Shown: positions 28,041 to 36,629 of the stretch, in pieces
Position numbering within the stretch: the stretch's first letter is position 1
Layout of the letters: each line of letters begins with the position of its first letter
NCBI GenBank assembly: GCA_902631295.1
Contig: CACOXV010000002.1
Coordinates: 1-64,000 of the forward strand
Origin: Paracoccaceae bacterium
GTDB lineage: Bacteria > Pseudomonadota > Alphaproteobacteria > Rhodobacterales > Rhodobacteraceae
Length of the DNA stretch: 64,000 nt
Reading direction: 5' to 3'
Notes under the pieces: model-generated
The model's input: the letters and a program-made list of their open reading frames with translations, nothing else
The model's database searches: none
What the model was told of the DNA's origin: nothing
Position numbers and translations under genes: made by a program

Positions 28041-28652
28041 TTACGGGATCATTTTTTTAATTGCTGAAGTTTGGTTGGTTTTTGAATTTGATATACCCAA
28101 ACACAATTCATCAATTCGAGATAAAAAATTATCTTTGGAGACTATCTCATCAACCAAGCCAAACTCATAAGCTGTTTTGCAACTAAGTTTTTGGCCTGCT
28201 AAAAGCATAAATTTAGCCCTAGAAGAGCCGCAAATTTTGCTTAAGCGTATCGCATCACTTGGTTGGGGTAGGTAGCCCATTTTCATCACTGGATAGAAGA
28301 ACTTTGCGTCTGGTAAACTAATTCGGAGGTCGCATGCCAGCACCATTCCCATAGCCCCACCGGCAACCGTCCCGTTCAGTGCTGCAATAGTTATACAGGG
28401 CAAACGGTATATTCTATCGGATAATAGTTCCCACTTAGGTGAGGTTGCTAATCCATTTTTTTTCACCTCATCTAGGTCTGCGCCAGCGCTAAAAACTTTT
28501 CCCGATCCAGAAATAATCATGGCTTTATTTTTATTAGATTGGCTTACTATTCTGATTAGCTCATCAAGCATCTCTGTTGTTATCGCGTTGGCTTTATCTG
28601 CTCGGTTTATAGTAATGTATCGTATGTCATTCTTTAAGTGTGAATTGATCAT
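28041..28652 (-). CDS. Enoyl-CoA hydratase/isomerase family protein, short form
   Basis: 203-residue crotonase-fold protein. Present are 'INRADKANAITTEMLDEL', the first oxyanion-hole loop 'SGKVFSAGADLDEV', and the second 'AALNGTVAGGAMGMVLACDLRIS'. The C-terminal third is shorter than usual (about 255-265 residues), so part of the trimerisation helices is missing; it may be a divergent subfamily or truncated at the end. The acidic residue at the usual second catalytic position is not obvious. The substrate is unknown. Its start overlaps the stop of the upstream SDR gene by 4 nt, so the two form an operon, perhaps acting on the same CoA or acid intermediate. Confidence 0.85.
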   Translation of the reverse strand: MINSHLKNDIRYITINRADKANAITTEMLDELIRIVSQSNKNKAMIISGSGKVFSAGADLDEVKKNGLATSPKWELLSDRIYRLPCITIAALNGTVAGGAMGMVLACDLRISLPDAKFFYPVMKMGYLPQPSDAIRLSKICGSSRAKFMLLAGQKLSCKTAYEFGLVDEIVSKDNFLSRIDELCLGISNSKTNQTSAIKKMIP

Positions 28653-29398
28653 ATCATACCAATCCGCTGTCGTATTGTTGCATCTCGCAAACTAACTTCT
28701 TTGCCCAAAAATTCATTACCTGAATATGAAGCTAACCAAAGCAAGGCCTTTGCCGGCCACTTAGGGTCAATATGTGCAGACCAATCTAATTTGCTAACCT
28801 GATTAATTTGGCTATTTTTTATTTCTCGCTGCATATTTGTAGCAACGGTGCCGGGAGATAAGCCAATTGAGCGAATACCTAATTGTCGATATTCCAAATC
28901 TACACAGCGAACGAGCATATTTACGGCTGCTTTGGACGTACAATAGTGGCTCCAAGCCTCCAATGGATTGTGAGCGGCTCCAGAACTTAAAGTGAGAAAT
29001 ATTCCACCACCATTTTGCAACATAGACGGGATTGCTAATTTGATACCATAAAAAACACCTTTTAAATTAACATCAATTACATGATTCCAGTCATCTATTT
29101 TAATGTCCATAAGGCTCTGAATTGGACTTATCGTTCCTGCATTGTTGATTACTATATCAATTTTCCCAAATTCTCTTAATGTTGCTGTAAACATCTTTTC
29201 CATTTGCTTGAATTCGGCTATGTTCACGACATGGACTCGCGCTGTGGATCCAATTTTCTTTGCAAGCTGTGAGAGTTTTTTTTCATCTTGCGCTACTAAC
29301 ACAACCGTTGCCCCGTTGCGCGCAAATTGTTTTGCCGTGGCAGCCCCGATCCCACGACTTGCACCAGTCACAATTACGGTTTTTCCATTTAAGCTCAT
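28649..29398 (-). CDS. Short-chain dehydrogenase/reductase (SDR)
   Basis: 249-residue classical SDR. The NAD(P)-binding 'VIVTGASRGIGAATAKQFA' is at the N terminus, followed by 'VINNAGTISP', catalytic Ser in 'LTLSSGAA' and the YxxxK pair in 'HYCTSKAAV', then 'GLSPGTVATNM'. It is a cytosolic oxidoreductase of unknown substrate. It is translationally coupled to the short enoyl-CoA hydratase (4 nt overlap) and divergent from the DUF2125 gene. No residue set points to a specific substrate such as 3-oxoacyl-ACP. Confidence 0.9.
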   Translation of the reverse strand: MSLNGKTVIVTGASRGIGAATAKQFARNGATVVLVAQDEKKLSQLAKKIGSTARVHVVNIAEFKQMEKMFTATLREFGKIDIVINNAGTISPIQSLMDIKIDDWNHVIDVNLKGVFYGIKLAIPSMLQNGGGIFLTLSSGAAHNPLEAWSHYCTSKAAVNMLVRCVDLEYRQLGIRSIGLSPGTVATNMQREIKNSQINQVSKLDWSAHIDPKWPAKALLWLASYSGNEFLGKEVSLRDATIRQRIGMI

Positions 29399-29493
29399 TT
29401 TTTGGCCAAATTGTTTTCAAATTAAAACTATCTGGGTTGACGATAGACTAAGCAAACCCCAGATTAAAGCATATGTTTTGGCAGAGAAAACTC

Positions 29494-31023
29494 ATGATAC
29501 CTAAGAAACTACTTACAATTATTGTTCTTGTACTTTTTTCAGCTAGTTCTTCAGTATCTTGGGCACAAATGAATGCCACAATAGTTTGGGATGAAATTAA
29601 ACACATTGCGTCTGAAAACGGATATAAAATTTCTGCTTTAATAAACCAAAGTGAAAATGGCATAAACATCACTGACTTTTCCTTAATTAACAAAGCTACT
29701 GAAATAAGCGAAGTTGCAACTTTTGAAATAGATTTATTAGATATACAGATTTTAGAAAGAAGTGATGGGTCCGTGGAAATTCGGCCTGATTACGGCCAAG
29801 AAATAACGATTAAATTGTATGCAGGAGGCGAGGTTTCATCATTTGTTTTGAAGCCTCTGAGTGATAATACAACCATGGTAATCAGTGGAGAGGTGGGTGC
29901 TCCAGCTTTTCAAATAAATTCCTCACTCTTTGGGCTGCAATTAATAGAATACGACTTACCATCAATGTATCAAGGAAATGAATTTTTTGAGGCTAGCATA
30001 GTTTTAAATGAAATGGTCTCAAATCAAGCTTTTGCGGGAAAAATACAAGATAGTCCAAAAAGTTCATTCCAGGCAGGTTCTATAAATTTGTTTTTGAACT
30101 TTGATATACCAGCTGAGCAAATGTCTGGACTTGTCAAGTATAATTTAGAGGACATATTAGTAATTTCTAGACAAGATAATTTAGGGTCAAATACTTCAGC
30201 AAACTTAACTAGTTTACTAGAAACGGGCTATAATGCTCTAGGTTCTTATAGTGTTGGGGCAGGCTCTGTTGAATTTGATTTTTCAGGTCCAGACGGCAAT
30301 TTAGAGGGCAAATTAGCATCCGAAAACTCTAATGTCAGTAGCAGTCTAACGCAGAATGGACTTCTTTTTGACGCATATTTTGCGAATGGACTTTTCAAGT
30401 TAAGCTCATCAGTAATGCCAATTCCGGTTGATATATCTTTGAAGAATGGAAATTATGGTTTTACTGTACCAATTATAAAACAAATGCAGTCTCAGAATTT
30501 TGGCTTACGACTTGGTTTCTCGGATCTTCAAATTGCACAAGATTTATGGGAATTGTTAGATCCCAATAAAAATCTTATAAATGGCCCAATCAATGCGAAG
30601 ATCGCTTTTTCGGGCAAGGCTAAGTTGCTTGAAAATCTAATAGAGCTCCGCCCTGACATCTACGAAGATAATAACTTGAGCTCAATTCCCTTTGAGGTTG
30701 ACGAGATGTTTCTTGAAAAATTAGATCTTTCCTTACTGGGAACATCCTTACAAGGTGAGGGAAGTGTTTCTCTCGACAATGAAGATCTTACAACTTTTGC
30801 TGGGTTCCCCAAGCCAGTTGGCTCATTTGAATTTGTCTTATCTGGTGTAAATGGACTTGTTGATAAACTAATAAGTAGCGGGTTTATAGATTCTGACACA
30901 GGAATGGGTGCAAGAATGATGTTGAGTATGTTTACTGTACCAACTGGTGAAGATGAACTAAGTTCAAAGATTGAGTTTAACAGCCTTGGCCACGTTTTAG
31001 CTAATGGACAAAGGCTGAGATAA
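29494..31023 (+). CDS. DUF2125 exported protein
   Basis: About 509 residues with an N-terminal signal peptide ('MIPKKLLTIIVLVLFSASSSVSWAQ', cut after about residue 25). The mature chain is rich in beta-strand patterns and short repeats of 'FDL'/'VSLDNEDLTTFAGFPKPVGSFEFVLSGVNGLVDKL', as in DUF2125 proteins of roseobacters; the function is unknown, probably periplasmic or envelope-associated. I prefer ATG 29494, which has an AGAGAAAA ribosome site and yields a cleaner signal peptide. An upstream ATG at 29473 would add seven residues. It is followed by pmbA after 52 nt. Confidence 0.8.
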   Translation: MIPKKLLTIIVLVLFSASSSVSWAQMNATIVWDEIKHIASENGYKISALINQSENGINITDFSLINKATEISEVATFEIDLLDIQILERSDGSVEIRPDYGQEITIKLYAGGEVSSFVLKPLSDNTTMVISGEVGAPAFQINSSLFGLQLIEYDLPSMYQGNEFFEASIVLNEMVSNQAFAGKIQDSPKSSFQAGSINLFLNFDIPAEQMSGLVKYNLEDILVISRQDNLGSNTSANLTSLLETGYNALGSYSVGAGSVEFDFSGPDGNLEGKLASENSNVSSSLTQNGLLFDAYFANGLFKLSSSVMPIPVDISLKNGNYGFTVPIIKQMQSQNFGLRLGFSDLQIAQDLWELLDPNKNLINGPINAKIAFSGKAKLLENLIELRPDIYEDNNLSSIPFEVDEMFLEKLDLSLLGTSLQGEGSVSLDNEDLTTFAGFPKPVGSFEFVLSGVNGLVDKLISSGFIDSDTGMGARMMLSMFTVPTGEDELSSKIEFNSLGHVLANGQRLR

Positions 31024-31075
31024 CTCTACCTACTACATTGAATAACACCAAAACAACTGAGAAGAATGAATAAAA

Positions 31076-32425
31076 ATGCTTCTGGATAGTCTTGAGCTTG
31101 TTGCTGAGAAATTGCTTGAATACGCTAAATTGAGGGGTGCTGATGACGCAGATGTTATAGCCACCAAAGGGCAGTCAATAAGTGTTGATGTTCGAAATGG
31201 GGCTTTAGAAAATGCGGACCGCGCTGAAGGTGTAGAGGTTGGGTTGCGTGTACTTGTATCGCAAAGACAAGCAATAGTCTCATCTTCTGATATATCTGAT
31301 ACTACACTTGAACTCATGGTTGAGCGCGCACTTGCAATGGCAAAGGATGCCCCAGAAGACAAACATGCCGGTCTTGCAAGTGTCAATCAATTGGCCAAAC
31401 AGCGAGATATTTCTGGGTTGGAAATTTGTGATCCTGCGGCTGAACCATCTCCAACTAATTTACAGGAAAAGGCAGAAATAGCTGAATCTTCCGCCTTGGA
31501 AGTGGGCGGTATTTCTCAAGTATCCGGTGCTTCAGCCTCTTATGGTAAATACACCGTTTTTATGGCTGCTAGTAATGGCTTTACAGCCAATTATGATCGA
31601 TCAAGTAATTCAGTCTCATGTATTGCAATTGCTGGCGAAGGCTCGGATATGGAACGTGACTATGACGCAGATACACGCGTGTTTCAGTCTGATTTAAGGC
31701 CATCTGATGAAATTGGCCGAACTGCTGGGTTGCGCGCCGTAGAACGTCTAAACCCCAGACGACCAGCCACTGGTAATTATCCAGTAATATATGACGAACG
31801 AGTATCATCAGGTCTAGTTAGTCATTTTCTTAGCGCTATAAATGGTACTGCAATCGCTCGAGGTTCGAGCTGGCTGAAAGATTCATTAGGCAAACAAGTT
31901 TTTCCGAAAACGTGTAAATTGGTTGAAAATCCTCATCGCTTACGTTCTGGGGCTTCGAGGTTATTTGACTCAGAGGGACTGCCTACAAAGAAGCGTGAGA
32001 TTCTGAGTGAAGGCGTTTTGAATGGTTGGACATTAGATCTAGCAAGTGCAAGAAAATTGGGTATGAAGCCCACTGCAAACGCTTCAAGGAGTGCGAGTTC
32101 AAACCCTTCACCAACAAATTGGAATATAGAGCTCAGTTCGCCTAAAGATTACTGTGATAATCTATTAAATGAGATGAGAAATGGTCTCCTTGTTACATCT
32201 TTAATTGGCTCCACAATAAACCCTAATACTGGCGATTACTCGCGCGGGGTCTCTGGATTTTGGGTAGAGGATGGTCAAATATGTTACCCAGTCAGTGAAA
32301 TTACAATAGCTGGCAACCTAAGAGATATGCTCAAAACAATAATACTAGGAAATGATGCTCAACGGCATCTTTCATATGTTGTACCGTCTATTTTAGTTGA
32401 GGATATGACGCTTGCAGGATCCTGA
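31076..32425 (+). CDS. pmbA: TldE/PmbA-type metallopeptidase subunit
   Basis: 449-residue member of the TldD/PmbA (peptidase U62) family. In E. coli TldD and TldE form a heterodimeric zinc protease that processes microcin and CcdA-like peptides; TldE lacks the metal site. Family features are 'YAKLRGADDADVIATKGQSISVDVRNGALENADRAEGVEVGLRVL' at the N terminus and 'GVSGFWVEDGQICYPVSEITIAGNL' at the C terminus. The N-terminal pattern and absence of the HExxxH-like motif favour TldE/PmbA over TldD. The tldD partner is not in this window. Its 3' end overlaps the phosphatase gene by 14 nt. Confidence 0.9.
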   Translation: MLLDSLELVAEKLLEYAKLRGADDADVIATKGQSISVDVRNGALENADRAEGVEVGLRVLVSQRQAIVSSSDISDTTLELMVERALAMAKDAPEDKHAGLASVNQLAKQRDISGLEICDPAAEPSPTNLQEKAEIAESSALEVGGISQVSGASASYGKYTVFMAASNGFTANYDRSSNSVSCIAIAGEGSDMERDYDADTRVFQSDLRPSDEIGRTAGLRAVERLNPRRPATGNYPVIYDERVSSGLVSHFLSAINGTAIARGSSWLKDSLGKQVFPKTCKLVENPHRLRSGASRLFDSEGLPTKKREILSEGVLNGWTLDLASARKLGMKPTANASRSASSNPSPTNWNIELSSPKDYCDNLLNEMRNGLLVTSLIGSTINPNTGDYSRGVSGFWVEDGQICYPVSEITIAGNLRDMLKTIILGNDAQRHLSYVVPSILVEDMTLAGS

Positions 32426-33191
32426 TCTTAGCCTCCTAATAACAGCGGCTCAAAAAGCAGGTGAATTAGCCAAAAATTATGACTTCAAAAGGCTTAAAGT
32501 TTGGGAGAAAGAGGGTGCCGCAGGTCCAGTCACTGAGGCAGATATTGAAATAGATAGAATGCTTTTTCAATACTTAACTGCAGCGAGACCAGAATATGGT
32601 TGGCTATCTGAGGAAAGCACGCATGACTTCCCACATTACGAGAAAGCGTGTTCCTTCGTAATCGATCCCATTGATGGGACTAGAGATTTTATTAAAGGTG
32701 GTAACAACTGGGCACATTCTTTTGCCGTTGTTACAAATGGTAAAGTAAGTGCCGCAGTTGTCTATGTGCCGCGACAAGACTTACTTTTCGCAGCTTATCG
32801 CGGTGGCGGTTCTTGGTTAAATGGTGAGAGAATTCAAACAAAAGCAATAAACAAGACTGGTGAGTTTGATTTAATCGCTGCTAAATTGGTTGAGGATGAT
32901 AAAATATGGAAGTTAAATTCAAAGCCGAAATTCAATCGAGAACATAAGCCTTCTATTGCATTCAGAATGGCTAGTGTTTCTTGCGGAAAATACCATGCAA
33001 TGATGACTCTAAGAGACTCTTGGGAATGGGATGTATGTGCAGGATCCCTATTAATAACTGAGTCAGGCGGCGTTGTACTAGATCGCTATTTGAAGCAGCC
33101 TATCTTTAACACGAAAAGAAGAAAAACTAGTGGTATAATAGCCGGTACCACAGAAGTGATTGATCGAATTGGTTCTACGCTAAATCTTTAA
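32412..33191 (+). CDS. Inositol monophosphatase-family phosphatase (CysQ/HisN-like)
   Basis: 259-residue Mg2+/Li+-sensitive phosphatase fold. Metal-site motifs are visible: 'WLSEESTHD' (the E-E pair), 'IDPIDGTRDFIKG' (DPxDGT) and 'WEWDVCAGSLLITESGG' (the WD-AA-type C-terminal motif). Substrates in the family are 3'(2'),5'-bisphosphate nucleotides (CysQ), inositol phosphate or histidinol phosphate; these cannot be separated here. The start is TTG at 32412, inside the end of pmbA, giving the expected 'QDPDLSLLITAAQKAGELA' N terminus. Its 3' end overlaps the convergent chrR by 12 nt. Confidence 0.9.
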   Translation: MQDPDLSLLITAAQKAGELAKNYDFKRLKVWEKEGAAGPVTEADIEIDRMLFQYLTAARPEYGWLSEESTHDFPHYEKACSFVIDPIDGTRDFIKGGNNWAHSFAVVTNGKVSAAVVYVPRQDLLFAAYRGGGSWLNGERIQTKAINKTGEFDLIAAKLVEDDKIWKLNSKPKFNREHKPSIAFRMASVSCGKYHAMMTLRDSWEWDVCAGSLLITESGGVVLDRYLKQPIFNTKRRKTSGIIAGTTEVIDRIGSTLNL

Positions 33192-33836
33192 AAATGGCTG
33201 CACTAGCTTGTGTATAAATGTTTGGAATTTCAAAGGTGCATCTGTGACTGCTAAACAAATACAATCTTCGCCTTCTACTGCTATTGGTTGGTGGTCAAGA
33301 TCTTCATCTGCCATTTCAACATCACCCGGTCCAAAGCGTGCAACCTCGTCTTCAAAGGCACCTTTCAAAACCAAAGTAAGTTCATTCCCGTTATGACTGT
33401 GGTGAGGAACTGCGGTACCAGCAGGTATATAAAGTAATCTAGCTGTCGAGTTGCCAGATGTTTTTAAAAGCGACTGCTTAACGCCCAATCCGATCGGCCG
33501 CCATTTCACATCTTGTAGTGATCCACCAATGTAATCACTAAGAGCTGACGGGACATCGGTTGCTACTATCTTGGCAACCTGTTCTGTTTGAGCTGGTTGG
33601 CTTTCTATCAGTGCCATAACACTTTCGAAACTTTCATCACCCATTTCCTCTGGATCAGTCGTATCCAATAGTGCTCCGCCGACCGCTTCATAACTTTCCA
33701 AGGCGGCTCTACAGTCATCACACATTGAGATATGAGTGGCTACTGCGAGAGAGAATGCCTCACATAGTGTCCCATTCGAATACCTCATAAGAAGGTCTTC
33801 GCTTAAATGGTGTTCAATTTTTTTATCGTTTTTCAT
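33180..33836 (-). CDS. chrR: Anti-sigma factor ChrR (zinc-finger plus cupin)
   Basis: 218-residue cytosolic anti-sigma factor that holds RpoE until singlet oxygen or related stress releases it (role known from Rhodobacter sphaeroides). The N-terminal zinc anti-sigma domain has the H-x3-C-x2-C pattern in 'HISMCDDCR' (with an upstream His for zinc), and the C-terminal cupin has 'HSHNGNELTLVLKG' and 'FGPGDVEMADEDLDHQP'. This two-domain layout and length match ChrR. It starts 2 nt after rpoE on the same strand, so the pair is co-transcribed, and it ends in overlap with the convergent phosphatase. Confidence 0.94.
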   Translation of the reverse strand: MKNDKKIEHHLSEDLLMRYSNGTLCEAFSLAVATHISMCDDCRAALESYEAVGGALLDTTDPEEMGDESFESVMALIESQPAQTEQVAKIVATDVPSALSDYIGGSLQDVKWRPIGLGVKQSLLKTSGNSTARLLYIPAGTAVPHHSHNGNELTLVLKGAFEDEVARFGPGDVEMADEDLDHQPIAVEGEDCICLAVTDAPLKFQTFIHKLVQPFLKI

Positions 33837-33838
33837 GT

Positions 33839-34396
33839 TTATCCCATTGCATGACGCAATCTCTCTAAGGCTAATCTAATTCTGGATTTAATTGTGCCAA
33901 GTGGTAATCCCGTTTCAAGTGCTATTTCGCTATGCGATAACTCTTTGAAAAAGGCTTTTTCAACCAGTTGGCGTTGTTTCTCTGGTAGATTTTTAATTGC
34001 ATCTGCCAGAATTTCAGATTGTTGTTTTAGTTCCAAGGCTTCCTCTTGTGCAGGCTCTATTTCATCTGGCCAAGTTAACTCATCGGGTTCTGGTCTTCGA
34101 ACTTTCCTTATTGCATCAATACGCTTGTTTCGAGCAATCGTAAAAATCCAAGTCGATGCGCTGGCTCTATTTGGATCGAACAGCTTTGCTTTATTCCAAA
34201 CGGTCGCCATTGCTTCTTGACTGCACTCTTCTGCCATTGTTTGGTCAGCGCCCGCTTTCATCAAAAATGATTTTATCCTTGGAGCAAAGTGATTGAACAG
34301 ATGCCTAAAAGCAATGCGGTCATTAGTCTCGCTTACCAAAACCAACAGCTGTTCCCAATTCTGACTGTTATTTTCTTCCAATATCCTTGGTCCCAT
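33839..34396 (-). CDS. rpoE: ECF sigma factor RpoE (ECF11 group)
   Basis: Alternative sigma factor. Region 2 is 'HLFNHFAPRIKSFLMKAGADQTMAEECSQEAMATVWNKAKLFDPNRASASTWIF' and region 4 is 'LPEKQRQLVEKAFFKELSHSEIALETGLPLGTIKSRIRLALERLR'. The match to R. sphaeroides RpoE is strong across both. I place the start at ATG 34396 (185 residues, AGG eight nt upstream). An upstream ATG at 34480 would begin right at the transcription start predicted from the promoter at 34487-34514 and would add 28 poorly folded residues. It is followed by chrR after 2 nt. Confidence 0.93.
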   Translation of the reverse strand: MGPRILEENNSQNWEQLLVLVSETNDRIAFRHLFNHFAPRIKSFLMKAGADQTMAEECSQEAMATVWNKAKLFDPNRASASTWIFTIARNKRIDAIRKVRRPEPDELTWPDEIEPAQEEALELKQQSEILADAIKNLPEKQRQLVEKAFFKELSHSEIALETGLPLGTIKSRIRLALERLRHAMG

Positions 34397-34486
34397 ACTA
34401 ACAACCTGCCCAGCAAGGGTACCATTACTGTTGGCCGATGGCGAGTATGGATTTTCTATATCGTCAAATAATCTTAACATAACAAT

Positions 34487-34514
34487 TATTCGTTAAAACT
34501 TATTATTTGGATCA
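34487..34514 (-). promoter_or_regulatory. Putative RpoE-dependent promoter of rpoE-chrR
   Basis: On the minus strand: -35-like TGATCC (34509-34514), a 16 nt spacer, then CGAATA (34487-34492). TGATCC is the known -35 sequence of R. sphaeroides RpoE promoters. The site has the same spacing as the divergent plus-strand site 14 nt away and shares the flanking AAAT after the -35. It is in the right place for autoregulation of rpoE. Confidence 0.65.
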
Positions 34515-34527
34515 AAAATTTTTTGTT

Positions 34528-34555
34528 TCATCCAAATGACGTGTTGGATCGTAGG
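34528..34555 (+). promoter_or_regulatory. Putative RpoE-dependent promoter of the FAD-DUF1365-MFS-SDR operon
   Basis: TCATCC (34528-34533, one mismatch to TGATCC), a 16 nt spacer, then CGTAGG (34550-34555). The -35 is followed by AAAT, as in the divergent rpoE promoter. It lies about 27 nt before ATG 34582, a fitting distance for a short leader with ribosome site CGGAG. Confidence 0.6.
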
Positions 34556-34581
34556 AATAATCAAAAATACCGGAGAATATT

Positions 34582-35877
34582 ATGAATTTTGTCGCAACCC
34601 CAAGCCCAATTAAAATCGCAGTAGTAGGGGGTGGAATCGCTGGAATGGGGGCGGCTCATCAGCTGTCTAACTTCGGTAAAGTAGTATTGTTTGAATGTGA
34701 GCATAGATTAGGAGGTCACGCAAGAACAGTATTGGCAGGGAAACGGGGTGACCAACCAGTTGACACTGGATTTATTGTATTCAACAAAACAAATTATCCC
34801 CATTTAACAGCACTTTTTGATGAGCTTAGTGTTCCAATTTGTCATAGTAATATGAGTTTTGGCGCATCAGTTCGTGGGGGTGAAATTGAATATGGGTTAC
34901 GTAATTTTCAATCATTGTTTGCGCAGCCAAAAAATCTCGCAAACATTAACTACCTCAAAATGTTACGGGATATATTGAAGTTTAACAAAAATGCAGTTTC
35001 GTTAGCAGCTGATACTTCACTTACTATAAGAGAGTTGCTTAAACTCCTGGGTACTGGAAACTGGTTTAGAGATTACTACCTTCTTCCCTTTTCAGGGGCC
35101 ATATGGTCAACACCGAAAAATAAAATACTTGATTTTCCAGCTCACGCGATGATCAGCTTTTTCGAAAACCATGCGCTATTAAACCGCACCGGCCAGCACC
35201 AGTGGTTTACGGTCGATGGTGGATCGGTGCAATACGTAGATCGCCTTAAACGAGAATTAGCCAAGAGAAATGTTGAGTTGCGTTTGGGTAATCCAATTAA
35301 AGAGGTACGCCGAGGTCCATTTGGTGTCAATATTTCAAGTCAAAAATCTGAAATGGAGTATTTTGATCACGTAGTATTTGCGACCCATTCTGATGATACT
35401 CTTAAGCTGATTTCAGACCCCAGCATGGGAGAGGCAGCAGCATTGGGTGCCATAAAGTACCAACCTAACCAAGCAGTGTTGCACCATGATCAAAATGTAA
35501 TGCCGAAAAATAGAAACTGTTGGGCAAGTTGGGTATACACTGAGGACAAGAATGCATCATTAGACCCGATAGGGCTAACTTACTGGATGAATTCTCTTCA
35601 ACCAATTCCTGAGACGGATCCAATGTTTGTTACTTTAAATTCAAAAAACAAAATTGATCCTTACAAGATTTATGATGAAGCAACTTTTATGCATCCAGTT
35701 TATGACTTACCTGCGTTAAAAGCTCAGAAAGATCTTGCAGAAAATAATGGTAAGAACAACACATGGTTTTGTGGCGCATGGATGAAAAACGGATTTCACG
35801 AAGATGGGTTGGCTTCAGCGATAGATGTCGTGGCTAAATTTTCAGATAAAATATCAGTAAAGATTGCGGCACAATGA
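34582..35877 (+). CDS. FAD-dependent oxidoreductase (amine-oxidase/desaturase-like), RpoE regulon type
   Basis: 431-residue flavoprotein of the NAD(P)/FAD amine-oxidase superfamily. The N terminus has 'IAVVGGGIAGMGAAHQLS' and 'LFECEHRLGGHARTV', then 'DTGFIVFNKTNYPHLTALFDEL', and the C terminus 'TWFCGAWMKNGFHEDGLASAIDV'. This is the subgroup often encoded beside DUF1365 and cyclopropane-fatty-acid synthase genes, so a role on acyl chains is suspected but unproven. It is the first of four overlapping genes and follows a CGGAG ribosome site and an RpoE-like promoter, divergent from rpoE. In R. sphaeroides a similar gene cluster belongs to the RpoE regulon. Confidence 0.88.
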   Translation: MNFVATPSPIKIAVVGGGIAGMGAAHQLSNFGKVVLFECEHRLGGHARTVLAGKRGDQPVDTGFIVFNKTNYPHLTALFDELSVPICHSNMSFGASVRGGEIEYGLRNFQSLFAQPKNLANINYLKMLRDILKFNKNAVSLAADTSLTIRELLKLLGTGNWFRDYYLLPFSGAIWSTPKNKILDFPAHAMISFFENHALLNRTGQHQWFTVDGGSVQYVDRLKRELAKRNVELRLGNPIKEVRRGPFGVNISSQKSEMEYFDHVVFATHSDDTLKLISDPSMGEAAALGAIKYQPNQAVLHHDQNVMPKNRNCWASWVYTEDKNASLDPIGLTYWMNSLQPIPETDPMFVTLNSKNKIDPYKIYDEATFMHPVYDLPALKAQKDLAENNGKNNTWFCGAWMKNGFHEDGLASAIDVVAKFSDKISVKIAAQ

Positions 35878-36629
35878 GTTATGTAGAGTATGTTGATGCG
35901 CACACCTGGCATGGGCGAGAGGGCAATCTAGAAAACGCCTTCAAATATAAAGTCGGTTTTGTATTGCTGGATTTCGAAAATAATATGGAAAGCCCAGCTT
36001 TTTTTTCTAGAACGTCAGGAAAGTTTTTTGGTGTTTTGGACAGTGACTATGGTGGCCACCCAGGCGCCGGCAGGAGTAGTCAGTGGGTAAGAGAAGTTGT
36101 AGCAGATCACGGCCTCAAAGGTGTCGAAAAAATATTACTCCTCGCACAACCTAGAGTGTTTGGTCACATATTTAATCCGGTAAGCTTCTGGCTTTGCTAT
36201 AAAAAAAACGACACTTTATTAGCGGTAATTTCTGAAGTTACAAATACCTTTGGTGATAGACATTGGTACATTTCATATAATACCGATCAGTCCGAAATTT
36301 TGCCTAAACATCGTTTGAAAGCTAAGAAGATTTTTCATGTTTCTCCATTTCAGCCAATTGACGGTCAATATGAATTTAGGTTTGACATAAAAAAAGATAA
36401 AATTGGTATTTGGATAGATCTTAACTACCGGAATGGAGGGATCAAAACTAATCTAATCGGGAGTAGGAGTAAATTAACCAATCTGGAGATTGTAAAGTCG
36501 ATAATTTCTCGGCCTCTTGGTTCTAGGCGAGTACTTGGTTTGATTCATTGGCAAGCACTCAAGCTATGGATTAAAGGAGCACGTTACCGAACTCGGCCAG
36601 AGCCTCCTAAAATAGATGTTAGTCAATGA
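35874..36629 (+). CDS. DUF1365 protein
   Basis: 251-residue protein of the DUF1365 family, unknown in mechanism. Conserved stretches are 'YVDAHTWHGREGNLENAFKYKVGFVLLDFE', 'LLAQPRVFGHIFNPVSFWLCY' and 'EVTNTFGDRHWYI'. It is nearly always coded beside the flavoprotein above, here with a 4 nt ATGA overlap, so the two probably act in one step or complex of a lipid-modifying pathway. No membrane segment or signal peptide is seen. It overlaps the following MFS gene by 4 nt. Confidence 0.9.
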   Translation: MSYVEYVDAHTWHGREGNLENAFKYKVGFVLLDFENNMESPAFFSRTSGKFFGVLDSDYGGHPGAGRSSQWVREVVADHGLKGVEKILLLAQPRVFGHIFNPVSFWLCYKKNDTLLAVISEVTNTFGDRHWYISYNTDQSEILPKHRLKAKKIFHVSPFQPIDGQYEFRFDIKKDKIGIWIDLNYRNGGIKTNLIGSRSKLTNLEIVKSIISRPLGSRRVLGLIHWQALKLWIKGARYRTRPEPPKIDVSQ

